Origin: VBCK01 sp035939615
GTDB taxonomy: Bacteria > Pseudomonadota > Gammaproteobacteria > Burkholderiales > Burkholderiaceae_F
NCBI GenBank assembly: GCA_035939615.1
Contig: DASZFP010000036.1
Coordinates: 1-30,031, forward strand
DNA: 30,031 nt
Reading direction: 5' to 3'
Part shown: in pieces, positions 22,291 to 30,003 of the stretch
Numbering within the stretch: position 1 is the first letter of the stretch
Layout of the letters: each line of letters opens with the position of its first letter
Translations under genes and position numbers: made by a program
The notes under the pieces: generated by a model
What the model was told of the DNA's origin: nothing
The model's input: the letters and a program-made list of their open reading frames with translations, nothing else
The model's database searches: none

Positions 22291-25287
22291 ATGGCAGTTC
22301 ACACAGAAGACACTTCCCGGTTCGCCGTCTGGACGGCGCTCGCCTCGAGCATCGCGCTGGCGGCCTGCATGTCGGGCTCGACCTCCGATTCCGGATCGAC
22401 CACCGTGGCGGGAGACGTTCCGATCGCGTACGCGATGCGGGCCAGCACCGTCACCCTCAATCCGCTCACCGCCAATCCGTTTGCGCCGGGGGGCGACTTG
22501 ATGATCCGGGAAAAGTCCTCGCCCAGCGCCCCCGAGCACAACATCACGGCGCAGTTCACCCAGGGCAAGGGCGACGTGACCGACCCGTCGGTGTCGTACG
22601 ACGGCAAGAAGATCGTGTTCGCGATGAATTGCCCGGCCTCGAACACGTCCAAGATCGGCAATCAGCCCGCGTGCACCGGTCACTGGAACATCTGGGAATA
22701 CGACATGACGACCGGCGGACTCACCAACGGGTCGTTTCGCCGCATCACCAGCTCCTCCGGCGACGACGTAGCCCCCGGCTACCTGCCGGGAGGCGCCGGT
22801 TTCGTGTTCGCCTCGAATCGGCAAACCGCGTCGTATCCGAACCAGGCCCTGGGTCACAGCTATTTCGCGCTGGACGAATACGAGCGCGAGCAGGTTTCCA
22901 ATCTGCACACGATGGATCTGAACGGCGGCAACATCCAGCAGATATCGTTCAACCAGAGCCACGACCGCAACCCGGTGGTGCGCCCCGACGGCACCATCAT
23001 GTACTCGCGCTGGGACCACGTGGGCGACCGCAACCGCTTCACGGTGTTCACGACCAAACCGGACGGTACGGGCCTGTTCGTCCTGTACGGTGCGCACAAC
23101 GATGCCAACAGCTTCCTGCACCCGCGCGACATGGATCCGAACGGACCCTACAAGGGGTATATCGCGACCGACGCGATGCCGCTGGACCGCACCCAGGAGG
23201 GCGGCGCGCTGATGTTCATCAACGCGGCCGATTACACCGAACAGAACACGCCGGCCAACTCGGCCATTCCGGCGCAGGGCGGCCAGACCCAGCCGACGGC
23301 GCAGGCGCTGAACTTCGGTGGCGGGGTTTCCCAGTACGGGCGCATCACGAGTCCTTACCCGCTGCTGGACGGCACCAACCGCGTGCTGCTGGCCTATGCG
23401 CCGTGCGAGGTCACGAACAACGGGGTGGTCGTTTCGTGCGCGACCCTGACGGCCGCCGAAATGGCGCGCCTGAGCATGGAGAACCGGCTGATCGCTGACA
23501 TCCAGGCCGATCCGATTCAGAACAACGTGCACCCGTCGTACGCGATCTACATGTTCGATCCGAACGCCCAGACGTTCCTGATCGTGGCGGCGCCTCCGAC
23601 CGGGTTCCTGTACACGCATCCAGTGCCGATCATGGCGAGCAAGGAGCCTGCGTCGGCATCGCCGACGCTGCTGGATTCGTCGCTGCCGGCCGGTTACGGC
23701 CTGCTCGACGTGCAAAGCGTGTACGACACCGACGGCCTCGGACGGATGGGCGACCCGGTGCTGAGCCCGACCGACCTGCAGTCCGGTTGCACCACGGCGA
23801 TCGCCAAGACGACTCCGCTCGACCCGCTCGATACGCGCCCGATGATCGCGGACCTGGTGAAGATCAAGGATCCGGCCAATGCTGCGTACCGGTGCGCACC
23901 AGTGCGCTTCGTGCGCGTTGTGCGCGCAGTGGCGCCGCCGAGCGGCGCGACGGGTACGCGGCAGGCCATCGGGGACACGGAATTCGAGATGCAGCAGCTG
24001 CTCGGCTACGCGCCGGTGCAACCGGACGGATCGTTCACCCTGCTGGTTCCGGCCGACACGCCGATCGGGCTGCAGTTGCTCGATTCGCAGGGGCGGGCTT
24101 TTCAGATGCACACCAATTGGATCCAGGTGCGTGCGGGCGAGCATCGCGCATGCGACGGCTGCCACAGTCCGCGCAAAGGCGCCGCGATCAACACGGGCAC
24201 GGTCGCCAACGCCGTTCCCGCTGCCTGGCTGCCTTCGATGGCGAGCCAGCACCAGGCCGGCGATACGATGGCGTTGACGTTGAGCCGGTTCGACCCGACC
24301 ACGATGAGCTATATGCCGGATCCGGTCTACACGGACGTGTGGGCGGGCGCGAGTCAGGCGCGCGCGTCGATCGCGATCAAATATACGGGCAACGCCCTCA
24401 GCTCCGACAACCTGGTCGCTCCCGAAGTGGCACCGACCAACGGGGTCATCAACTACCCCGACCACATCCAGCCGATTTGGGAGCTCAACCGCGGCGCCAG
24501 CACCTGCACCAACTGTCACAACGCCACCGATCCGATCGGACTTGACCTGACCCGCACGACCGCGGGAACCGGGCGCATGGCCTCGTACGAAGCGCTGCTG
24601 GTGGGCACTCCGATGCTCAACCCGACCACCGGGCTGCCGGTCACCCAGATCCAGGACGGCGTGCTGGTGGTCCAGCGCAATCCGGCTCTGGTGATCCCGA
24701 CCGGCAGCGAGGGCGACGTGGTCGGCGTGGCACGCAAGAGCCGGCTGACCGAGATCCTGTCGGGCCAGAGCCTGATGACCGATGCGGCCTCGCAGGCCGC
24801 GCACCCGAACCCGCCGGCGGGCGCGCCGAACCATGCCACAATGCTGAACGCCGCCGAAAAGCGATTGCTGGTGGAGTGGATGGATCTGGCGGCCAAGTAC
24901 TATAACGATCCGTTCAACGGGTCCAACGGGATGCGCACGGTCAACTCGCTCAGTCAGGCGACGTTCACCGCGCAGGTCGAGCCGATCCTGATGAAGACGT
25001 GTGCGGCCAATTGCCACCAGGGGGTCGGAAGCAACCAGTTGCCGCCGCCGGGCACGTCCTTCGTCGACAACAAGCTGGTACTGACCGGGACGGCGAGCAG
25101 CGATTTCAATGTGGTCCTGACGTTGATCACCAACACCTGCAGTCCGGCCACCAACCTGCTGCTGAGCATGCCGTCGACCATTCCGCACCCGCCGGGGGCG
25201 ACCAACCAGACGGCGGCCGTCCTGCCCACCGCCGGCGCCGACTACGCGACGATCGCGAGCTGGATCCAGGCCGGTTGCGTTCCGTGA
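22291..25287 (+). CDS. HzsA-related multihaem lipoprotein with beta-propeller repeats
   Basis: A 998-aa exported protein led by a perfect AGGAGG (22280-22285). Residues 1-26 give a lipoprotein signal (IALAAC, C26). The N-terminal half has TolB/PD40-like propeller blades (DPSVSYDGKKIVFAMN, GYLPGGAGFVFASNRQ, NPVVRPDGTIMYSRW). The second half carries haem motifs: C621-DG-C624-H625, C739-TN-C742-H743 and an expanded C904-AAN-C908-H909 (CX3CH), plus several other cysteines. Propeller plus c-type haem resembles hydrazine synthase alpha-subunit relatives (HzsA-related proteins), but no hydrazine synthase beta/gamma gene is present, so hydrazine chemistry should not be assumed. An SGAT string (551-554) recalls the flavin-attachment core but lacks the upstream Asp. 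The stop overlaps the next GTG start. Confidence 0.85.
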   Translation: MAVHTEDTSRFAVWTALASSIALAACMSGSTSDSGSTTVAGDVPIAYAMRASTVTLNPLTANPFAPGGDLMIREKSSPSAPEHNITAQFTQGKGDVTDPSVSYDGKKIVFAMNCPASNTSKIGNQPACTGHWNIWEYDMTTGGLTNGSFRRITSSSGDDVAPGYLPGGAGFVFASNRQTASYPNQALGHSYFALDEYEREQVSNLHTMDLNGGNIQQISFNQSHDRNPVVRPDGTIMYSRWDHVGDRNRFTVFTTKPDGTGLFVLYGAHNDANSFLHPRDMDPNGPYKGYIATDAMPLDRTQEGGALMFINAADYTEQNTPANSAIPAQGGQTQPTAQALNFGGGVSQYGRITSPYPLLDGTNRVLLAYAPCEVTNNGVVVSCATLTAAEMARLSMENRLIADIQADPIQNNVHPSYAIYMFDPNAQTFLIVAAPPTGFLYTHPVPIMASKEPASASPTLLDSSLPAGYGLLDVQSVYDTDGLGRMGDPVLSPTDLQSGCTTAIAKTTPLDPLDTRPMIADLVKIKDPANAAYRCAPVRFVRVVRAVAPPSGATGTRQAIGDTEFEMQQLLGYAPVQPDGSFTLLVPADTPIGLQLLDSQGRAFQMHTNWIQVRAGEHRACDGCHSPRKGAAINTGTVANAVPAAWLPSMASQHQAGDTMALTLSRFDPTTMSYMPDPVYTDVWAGASQARASIAIKYTGNALSSDNLVAPEVAPTNGVINYPDHIQPIWELNRGASTCTNCHNATDPIGLDLTRTTAGTGRMASYEALLVGTPMLNPTTGLPVTQIQDGVLVVQRNPALVIPTGSEGDVVGVARKSRLTEILSGQSLMTDAASQAAHPNPPAGAPNHATMLNAAEKRLLVEWMDLAAKYYNDPFNGSNGMRTVNSLSQATFTAQVEPILMKTCAANCHQGVGSNQLPPPGTSFVDNKLVLTGTASSDFNVVLTLITNTCSPATNLLLSMPSTIPHPPGATNQTAAVLPTAGADYATIASWIQAGCVP

Positions 25288-25898
25288 CGAAGAGGGCCGG
25301 ACGACACCCAAGGAGTGCACGCGCCGCAGCCGGTTGCGCGTTGATGTCCCTGGCCGCCTGCGGAGGCGGCACTGTCAGCGACCCGCCGCTTTCGGGGGCG
25401 CAGGCGTTGGCGTTCGCCTATTTCCAGAAATGCGTGAATCCGATTTTTGTGACTCCGTTGCAGGTCGCGGTGGGTGGAACGACCACCACCAAGACCTGCG
25501 CGGCGGCAGCGTGTCATGCCAGCGCGACGGGCGCCGGCGGGGCATTCCGTATCATTGCGACCGCCCAACCGGTGGACCTGTCCAACGCGGCCAACACGCC
25601 CGCAGTGATCCGCACCTCCGACATGTACAAGAACTTCACCTCGGCGCAGGGTGAGACCGTGATCGCTTCGCCGTCCCAGAGTCTTCTGCTGAACAAGCCG
25701 CTGGTGCGCAACGTGTTCCACGGCGGCGGGGTGGTTTTTGCGAGCACCAGCGACTCGAACGTGAGACTGATCGAGTACTGGATCGCCAATCCGGTTCCCC
25801 AGGGCCAGGACGAATTCAGCACCGCAATTTACTCGACGATGTTCTCGCCGGCGTTCAACCCCAGCAGTCCGAATAGCAGCACGTGCAACAGCTTTTGA
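25284..25898 (+). CDS. lipoprotein with a CX4CH haem-like motif
   Basis: A 204-aa lipoprotein starting at GTG 25284, overlapping the previous stop (GTGA). A basic n-region (MTKRAGRHPRSAR) leads to the lipobox SLAAC (C26). The only haem-like motif is C72-AAAA-C77-H78 (CX4CH), in a setting (CHASATGAGGAFRI) like the CHxG...GG stretch after the haem in short c-type cytochrome domains. CX4CH is rare but known in functional cytochromes; a plain disulfide is the alternative. The rest (ASPSQSLLLNKPLVRNVFHGGG) resembles tails of small periplasmic cytochrome-like proteins, where SLLLxKP is common. Position right after the HzsA-like gene suggests both work in one complex. Its end overlaps the SH3 gene by 16 bases. 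Confidence 0.78.
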   Translation: MTKRAGRHPRSARAAAGCALMSLAACGGGTVSDPPLSGAQALAFAYFQKCVNPIFVTPLQVAVGGTTTTKTCAAAACHASATGAGGAFRIIATAQPVDLSNAANTPAVIRTSDMYKNFTSAQGETVIASPSQSLLLNKPLVRNVFHGGGVVFASTSDSNVRLIEYWIANPVPQGQDEFSTAIYSTMFSPAFNPSSPNSSTCNSF

Positions 25899-26659
25899 CT
25901 GCTGTGGCGGCCGCCTTGAATTCCAGAGACCGGTTGCTGACGGGACTCGTCGCCTTGTCGCTGGCGCTGTGGGCGGCTGCGGCCGCTGCGGGCGAAAGGG
26001 TGCAGGTGACCGACCCGTACATCGAGCTGCGCACCGGTCCTGGCCGGGGCTATCCGATCTTCTATGTGGCCGAACGCGACGAATGGATCGAAATCGAGGT
26101 GAGTCACACCGACTGGTTCCAGGTGCGCACGTCCAACGGCAAGGAGGGCTGGGTGCAGCGCGCGCAGCTCGAGACGACGCTCACTCAAATTGGTACGCCC
26201 ACCCGCTTTCGCGACATCTTCGTGGACGACTACCTGCATCGGCGGCTGGAGTTGGGCGCCGCTTACGGCCACTTCAAGTCCGACCCGATGCAGAAGGTAT
26301 GGGTGAGCTACAACTTCACCGATACGCTGGCGCTCGAGGCCACCGGCGGCCAGGTGCAGGGCGCGTTCTCCGGCACCGACTTCTGGCACGTCAGCCTGCT
26401 GGTGGAGCCCTGGTCGGACTGGCGGCTGGCGCCGTACGTCGGGGTCGGCCTGGGGCGGATGAGCAACATCCCGAACGCGAGCCTGGTGGCGGCCGCCAAG
26501 TCCAGCGCCAACCTGGCCGATGCAACGGTCGGGCTGCGACTGCATCTGGCCGACCGGTTCATCGCGCGCCTGGACTTCACGCAGTACCTGGCGTACATCG
26601 CGGACAACCGCACCGATCAGTATCGCGCGGTCACGATCGGGCTCGGCTTCTTCTTCTGA
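25883..26659 (+). CDS. SH3-domain outer-membrane beta-barrel protein
   Basis: A 258-aa exported protein. The N-terminal signal runs to about residue 37 (LVALSLALWAAAAAAGE). A bacterial SH3 domain (about 38-98: ERVQVTDPYIELRTGPG, YPIFYVAERDEWIEIE, TDWFQVRTSNGKEGWVQRAQLE) is followed by a short eight-strand-type barrel (about 118-258) ending IGLGFFF. GTG 25883 is the first start and overlaps the preceding gene; TTG codons at 25895 or 25916 are alternatives, and none has a strong ribosome site. SH3 domains of this type often bind peptidoglycan or peptides, so the protein may tie an outer-membrane complex to the wall. Its relation to the next barrel gene (17 bases on) is architectural rather than obvious by sequence. 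Confidence 0.82.
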   Translation: MQQLLTAVAAALNSRDRLLTGLVALSLALWAAAAAAGERVQVTDPYIELRTGPGRGYPIFYVAERDEWIEIEVSHTDWFQVRTSNGKEGWVQRAQLETTLTQIGTPTRFRDIFVDDYLHRRLELGAAYGHFKSDPMQKVWVSYNFTDTLALEATGGQVQGAFSGTDFWHVSLLVEPWSDWRLAPYVGVGLGRMSNIPNASLVAAAKSSANLADATVGLRLHLADRFIARLDFTQYLAYIADNRTDQYRAVTIGLGFFF

Positions 26660-26676
26660 ACATTCGCGAGCGACCC

Positions 26677-27345
26677 ATGCGCAACCCTGCATCCTGGAAG
26701 TTACTGCTGCTGGCGGCGTTCGGCCTGTGCCCGCTGGCCCACGCGGCCGATCAGCAGGCGGTCGACGAGCCGCCCAGACCGCCCGCGTCCGACCAGCAGG
26801 TGATCCAGCCGGAGCTGGACCTGCGCCCGGTGAAGGTGCTGCACATCCCCTCGAACGATTTCGAGCTCGGACTGTTCACGGGCGTCTATTCCACCCAGTA
26901 TCTCGGCACCGATCTGGTGGGGGGAGTGCGGCTCGGCTATCACATCACCGAGGACTTCTTCGCGGAGGCGATGTACGGCAACACGCGCGTGACGGACGAC
27001 GTCTTCCGCCAGATCCTGCCGAGCGGGCTGTTCCCCAACAAGGAAGAGAAGCTCAGTTATTACAACATGTCCTTCGGCTTCAACGTCCTTCCGGGCGAAG
27101 TATTCTTCTGGAGGAGCACGGCGAGGCCATCCGCCCTGTACCTGATCGCGGGACTGGGGAGCACGAAAGTGTTCGACCAGCGCCACTTCACGGCGAACGT
27201 CGGTTTCGGCGTTCGCGCGTGGCTGTCCAACTGGGCCTCGCTCCAGGTGGACATGCGGGACCACATTTTTTCGCTCGACATACTGGGACAGCAAAGGTCG
27301 ACACAGAACCTGGAATTCACCGGCGGGATCACCTTGTTCTTCTGA
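26677..27345 (+). CDS. outer-membrane beta-barrel domain protein
   Basis: A 222-aa protein with signal peptide 1-23 (LCPLAHA-AD), a Pro-rich linker and a small barrel ending GGITLFF. Strings such as NDFELGLFTGVYSTQYLGTDLVGGVRLGYHITEDFFAEAMYG and FNVLPGEVFFW match a widespread outer-membrane beta-barrel family shared by myxobacteria and proteobacteria, often encoded near TPR, ExbB/TolQ and TonB-like genes; that context cannot be checked here because the window ends. ATG 26677 has only a weak ribosome site. It is followed by the TlpA-like gene after 17 bases. Confidence 0.82.
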   Translation: MRNPASWKLLLLAAFGLCPLAHAADQQAVDEPPRPPASDQQVIQPELDLRPVKVLHIPSNDFELGLFTGVYSTQYLGTDLVGGVRLGYHITEDFFAEAMYGNTRVTDDVFRQILPSGLFPNKEEKLSYYNMSFGFNVLPGEVFFWRSTARPSALYLIAGLGSTKVFDQRHFTANVGFGVRAWLSNWASLQVDMRDHIFSLDILGQQRSTQNLEFTGGITLFF

Positions 27346-27362
27346 CTATAGGAACGCCGCAC

Positions 27363-27881
27363 ATGAACTTGCGATTGTTTTCATCCGGGCCGCGCACCGC
27401 GGCGATCATCGCGGTCTGGCTGGCCGCATCGGCCAGCCTGCCGGCCGCTGCCGCAATGACGCCCGGACCGGCGCCGGATTTCACGCTGCACAGCATGGCC
27501 GGCTCGAACCTGCGCCTGCAGGAGCAGCGCGGTCAGGTCGTGATGCTGAACTTCTGGGCCAGCTGGTGCGGCCCCTGCCGGGTGGAGATGCCGCGCCTGA
27601 ACCGGCTGTACCAGAAGTATCACGCCTCCGGTTTCCAGCTGCTCGGAGTCAACGTCGACGACGACATCCGCAACGCGGTCGGCGCCTCGTCCAAGCTGGG
27701 GCTGCAGTTCCCGGTGCTTCTGGATACCGAAAAGACGGTCAGCCGCCTGTACGACCTGAGCACGATGCCGTCAACGGTGCTGATCGACCGGGACGGGCGC
27801 GTGCGGTACGTCCATCTGGGCTACAAGGACGGCTACGAGCAGACCTACGAAGAGCAGATCCGGGAGTTGCTCAGGGAATGA
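27363..27881 (+). CDS. TlpA/ResA-like periplasmic thioredoxin
   Basis: A 172-aa thiol-disulfide protein with signal peptide about 1-31 (LPAAAA-MT) and a thioredoxin fold: APDFTLHSMAGSNLRL, VVMLNFWASWCGPCRVEMPRLNRLY with the active pair C69/C72 (WCGPC), and the cis-proline in TMPSTVLIDRDG. ResA/TlpA relatives keep apo-cytochrome or copper-site cysteines reduced. The neighbours supply clear candidates: the CXnCH cysteines of the two haem lipoproteins and the CGC of the DUF4266 peptide. ATG 27363 follows AGGAA at eight bases. The stop overlaps the DUF4266 start (ATGA), which makes that protein the closest partner. Confidence 0.92.
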   Translation: MNLRLFSSGPRTAAIIAVWLAASASLPAAAAMTPGPAPDFTLHSMAGSNLRLQEQRGQVVMLNFWASWCGPCRVEMPRLNRLYQKYHASGFQLLGVNVDDDIRNAVGASSKLGLQFPVLLDTEKTVSRLYDLSTMPSTVLIDRDGRVRYVHLGYKDGYEQTYEEQIRELLRE

Positions 27882-28108
27882 ACGCGCATCGGACACTTGC
27901 GACGGGCCTGATGGCCGCTGCCGCGCTGTTGGCGGGCTGCGGCATCCAGCCGTGGGTGAAGCCGTACGAACGTGAACGGCTGGCCGATCCGATGATGAAG
28001 TTCGCAGGCGAACCGCTGGCCGACAAGCACCGGGAGCATGTCTTCGACGTGCGGGAGGCTGCCCACGGCGCAACCGGCGTGCAGGGAGGCGGCTGTGGCT
28101 GCAACTAG
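27878..28108 (+). CDS. DUF4266 mini-lipoprotein with Gly/Cys C-terminus
   Basis: A 76-aa lipoprotein: lipobox LLAGC (C21), then GIQPWVKPYERERLADPMM and a C-terminus ending GGGCGCN. This matches DUF4266 (QPW...RE.LA.P.M...EH.F..REA...GGGCGCN), which I know as a recurrent neighbour of DUF3570 barrels. The mature chain is 56 aa with three cysteines: the lipidated C21 and the C-terminal C73 and C75, so the CGC pair is free for metal binding or redox. The stretch E60-AAHGAT66 resembles the ApbE acceptor pattern D-x-x-[ST]-G-A-[ST], with Glu for Asp and His for Ser. Start and stop overlap both neighbours, which points to fixed stoichiometry with the thioredoxin and the barrel. Confidence 0.87.
   Translation: MNAHRTLATGLMAAAALLAGCGIQPWVKPYERERLADPMMKFAGEPLADKHREHVFDVREAAHGATGVQGGGCGCN
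28083..28089 (+). promoter_or_regulatory. ribosome binding site that fixes the DUF3570 start
   Basis: AGGGAGG lies inside the last codons of the DUF4266 gene, five bases before GTG 28095. It makes GTG 28095 a better start than ATG 28146, and the GGG-rich coding of the DUF4266 tail doubles as the Shine-Dalgarno of the next gene. Confidence 0.65.
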
Positions 28109-29300
28109 GGGCGGGCGGGCGCCGGCGCTGCCCGGCAGCCCGGGCATGCGCCCGCTGCTGGCGGTCGCGGGACGTTGCATCCGCGCCCTGATCGGAACGG
28201 ACGATCGGACGGCGTGCGCCGACGGTGCGCGGCTTGCCGGGCTTGTGGGCGGGGTGCTGGCCGCCGCCGGCGCGAAAGGCGCCGACCTGCCGGAAGATCG
28301 GGCCGACACGATGTTCCACCTGTACGACGGCGGCGGGGTCACGGCGCTCGGACCGGCCGTGCTGATCCGCAAGAGCCTGTTCGATCGCGTGTCGGTGACC
28401 GGATCCTATTATGTCGATATGGTCAGTAACGCCTCGATCGACGTGGTGACCACCGCGAGCCCCTATCATGAGACTCGCAAGGAAGCCGGGCTCGGTCTGG
28501 ACTATGTCTACCACGACGCGCGCATCAGCCTGTCGGGCACACACAGCAAGGAGCCGGACTACACGGCCGACAGCACGAGCGTCGACGTAACGCAGGACGT
28601 GTTCGGCGGGATGACGACCGTCAGCTTGGGCTACACGCGTGGATGGGACACGGTGGGCAAGCACGGTTCTCCCACATTCTCGGCTCAAGCGAACCACTGG
28701 CAGTACCGGTTCGGGGTCACGCAGATACTGACGCCGCGCTGGCTGATGAGCCTGAACCTGGAGTCGGTCTCGGACAGCGGATATCTGCAGAGCCCGTACC
28801 GGGTTGCGCGCGTGTTCGGCGCCGCCGTACCGGAGCGCGATCCCACGACGCGCACCGGCCGCGCGGTGCTGCTGCGAGCGGTCGGCGACATCGGATCGCG
28901 CAGCGCGGTACACGTCCAGTACCGGTATTTCTGGGATACCTGGAACATCAGCGCCCACACCGCCGAACTGGGCTATAGCCGGCACGTCGGTGAGCGCTGG
29001 CTGGCCGACGCGTATTTTCGGTATTACAGGCAGGATCATGCTCTTTTTTACAGCGACAATTTCAGGGCGGAAGAGACCTACATGTCGCGCAACCGCCAGC
29101 TCGGCACCTTCTGGGACGCGGGGCCGGGTTTGAAGACGTCCTACGCGGTTGGACGCTTCGCTTCGCGCTTCGACGTCAAGGTCAACGCGGCGTATCAGTG
29201 GCTGCGCTTCCAGTACAGCGATTTCACCGACATTCGCACCGGCAAGCTGTATTCGTTCAATGCGAGCGTGCTGGAATTCCAGGTGTCGGCGACGTACTAA
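28095..29300 (+). CDS. DUF3570 outer-membrane beta-barrel protein
   Basis: A 401-aa barrel protein whose GTG start overlaps DUF4266 by 14 bases. The N-terminal region (to about residue 60, LAGLVGGVLAAAGAKG-AD) is an unusually long leader with a basic, Pro/Gly-rich start. The mature part shows DUF3570 blocks: LIRKSLFDRVSVTGSYYVDMVSNASIDVVTTASPYHETRKE, STSVDVTQDVFGGMTTVSLGYTRGWDTVGKHG, VQYRYFWDTWNISAHTAELGYSRHV and YFRYYRQDHALFYSDNF, ending FQVSATY. DUF3570 proteins are predicted outer-membrane barrels of unknown substrate that pair with DUF4266. In this operon the barrel could be the outer-membrane partner of the thioredoxin/DUF4266 pair or part of an electron conduit. Confidence 0.87.
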   Translation: MAATRGGRAPALPGSPGMRPLLAVAGRCIRALIGTDDRTACADGARLAGLVGGVLAAAGAKGADLPEDRADTMFHLYDGGGVTALGPAVLIRKSLFDRVSVTGSYYVDMVSNASIDVVTTASPYHETRKEAGLGLDYVYHDARISLSGTHSKEPDYTADSTSVDVTQDVFGGMTTVSLGYTRGWDTVGKHGSPTFSAQANHWQYRFGVTQILTPRWLMSLNLESVSDSGYLQSPYRVARVFGAAVPERDPTTRTGRAVLLRAVGDIGSRSAVHVQYRYFWDTWNISAHTAELGYSRHVGERWLADAYFRYYRQDHALFYSDNFRAEETYMSRNRQLGTFWDAGPGLKTSYAVGRFASRFDVKVNAAYQWLRFQYSDFTDIRTGKLYSFNASVLEFQVSATY

Positions 29301-29316
29301 GAGAAGGCTGGTTACG

Positions 29317-30003
29317 ATGATGAACGGATTGCTTCGTGTGCTTTCAGCCCGGGGCGGCCGCAGGTCCGCCGCCTCGATCGCTGCCGCAGCATCGCTGGTG
29401 GCCGGATGCATCGTGAGCATGGCGGCGGCGTACGGTGCCGACGAGCCGGCGGCGCCTGCAACGGCGCCCGCACCGGCGGCGCCGGATGCCCCGAAACCGG
29501 CGCCTGCGGGGCCTGACAGCGTGGCGCCTGCACTGGCGGCGCCGCCGGCGAGCGAGTTTTCCAACCTGGACGGTCGCATCCAGGACACCAAGAGCGAGGT
29601 GATCCAGCTCAATCGCGACCTGATGGTGCTCGAGGAGGAGCTGCTGTTTCCGGCCAGTACGCAGGTGGCGGTGTTCGTCTCGATGGACGTCGGCAAGTTG
29701 TTCGAACTGGACTCGGTGCAGCTGAAGCTCGACAACAAAGAAGTGGCCACCTACCTGTACACGCCCTCCGAGGTGCAGGCACTGCACCGCGGCGGCGTGC
29801 AGCGCATCTACCTGGGCAACCTGAAAGCGGGCAGTCACGAGCTGGTCGCGTTCTTCACCGGTGGTGGGCCGCACCGGCGCGACTACAAGCGCGGCACGAC
29901 CATCAAGTTCGACAAGGGAACCGACCCGAAGTACATCGAGCTGCGGATCAAGGACTCGACCGGCAAGCAGCAGCCCGAGTTCGACGTAAAGGTCTGGCAG
30001 TAA
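29317..30003 (+). CDS. exported coiled-coil protein of unknown function (not a regulator)
   Basis: A 228-aa protein with an N-terminal export signal. SLVAGC (C31) could be a lipobox, or cleavage could occur later at AAAYGA-DE. An Ala/Pro-rich linker (about 41-75) precedes a short coiled coil (FSNLDGRIQDTKSEVIQLNRDLMVLEEELLFP, about 79-110), then a beta-rich domain (VAVFVSMDVGKLFELDSVQLKLDNKEVATYLY, IYLGNLKAGSHELVAFFTG, YIELRIKD). I recall similar proteins being labelled AraC regulators in databases, but no helix-turn-helix is present. It starts 16 bases after the DUF3570 stop, in the same operon. The architecture suits a periplasmic spacer between peptidoglycan and an outer-membrane barrel. 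ATG 29320 is an equally good start. The 28 bases after its stop hold no recognisable feature. Confidence 0.8.
   Translation: MMNGLLRVLSARGGRRSAASIAAAASLVAGCIVSMAAAYGADEPAAPATAPAPAAPDAPKPAPAGPDSVAPALAAPPASEFSNLDGRIQDTKSEVIQLNRDLMVLEEELLFPASTQVAVFVSMDVGKLFELDSVQLKLDNKEVATYLYTPSEVQALHRGGVQRIYLGNLKAGSHELVAFFTGGGPHRRDYKRGTTIKFDKGTDPKYIELRIKDSTGKQQPEFDVKVWQ

Noticed and set aside
21991..25320. A minus-strand open frame of more than 1100 codons opposite the HzsA-like gene
   Set aside because: Its translation is Arg/His/Gly-rich without domains and mirrors the codon structure of the plus-strand gene. High GC makes stop codons rare on the antisense strand.
29317..30003. AraC-type regulator
   Set aside because: The protein has an export signal, an Ala/Pro linker and a coiled coil, and lacks any helix-turn-helix.
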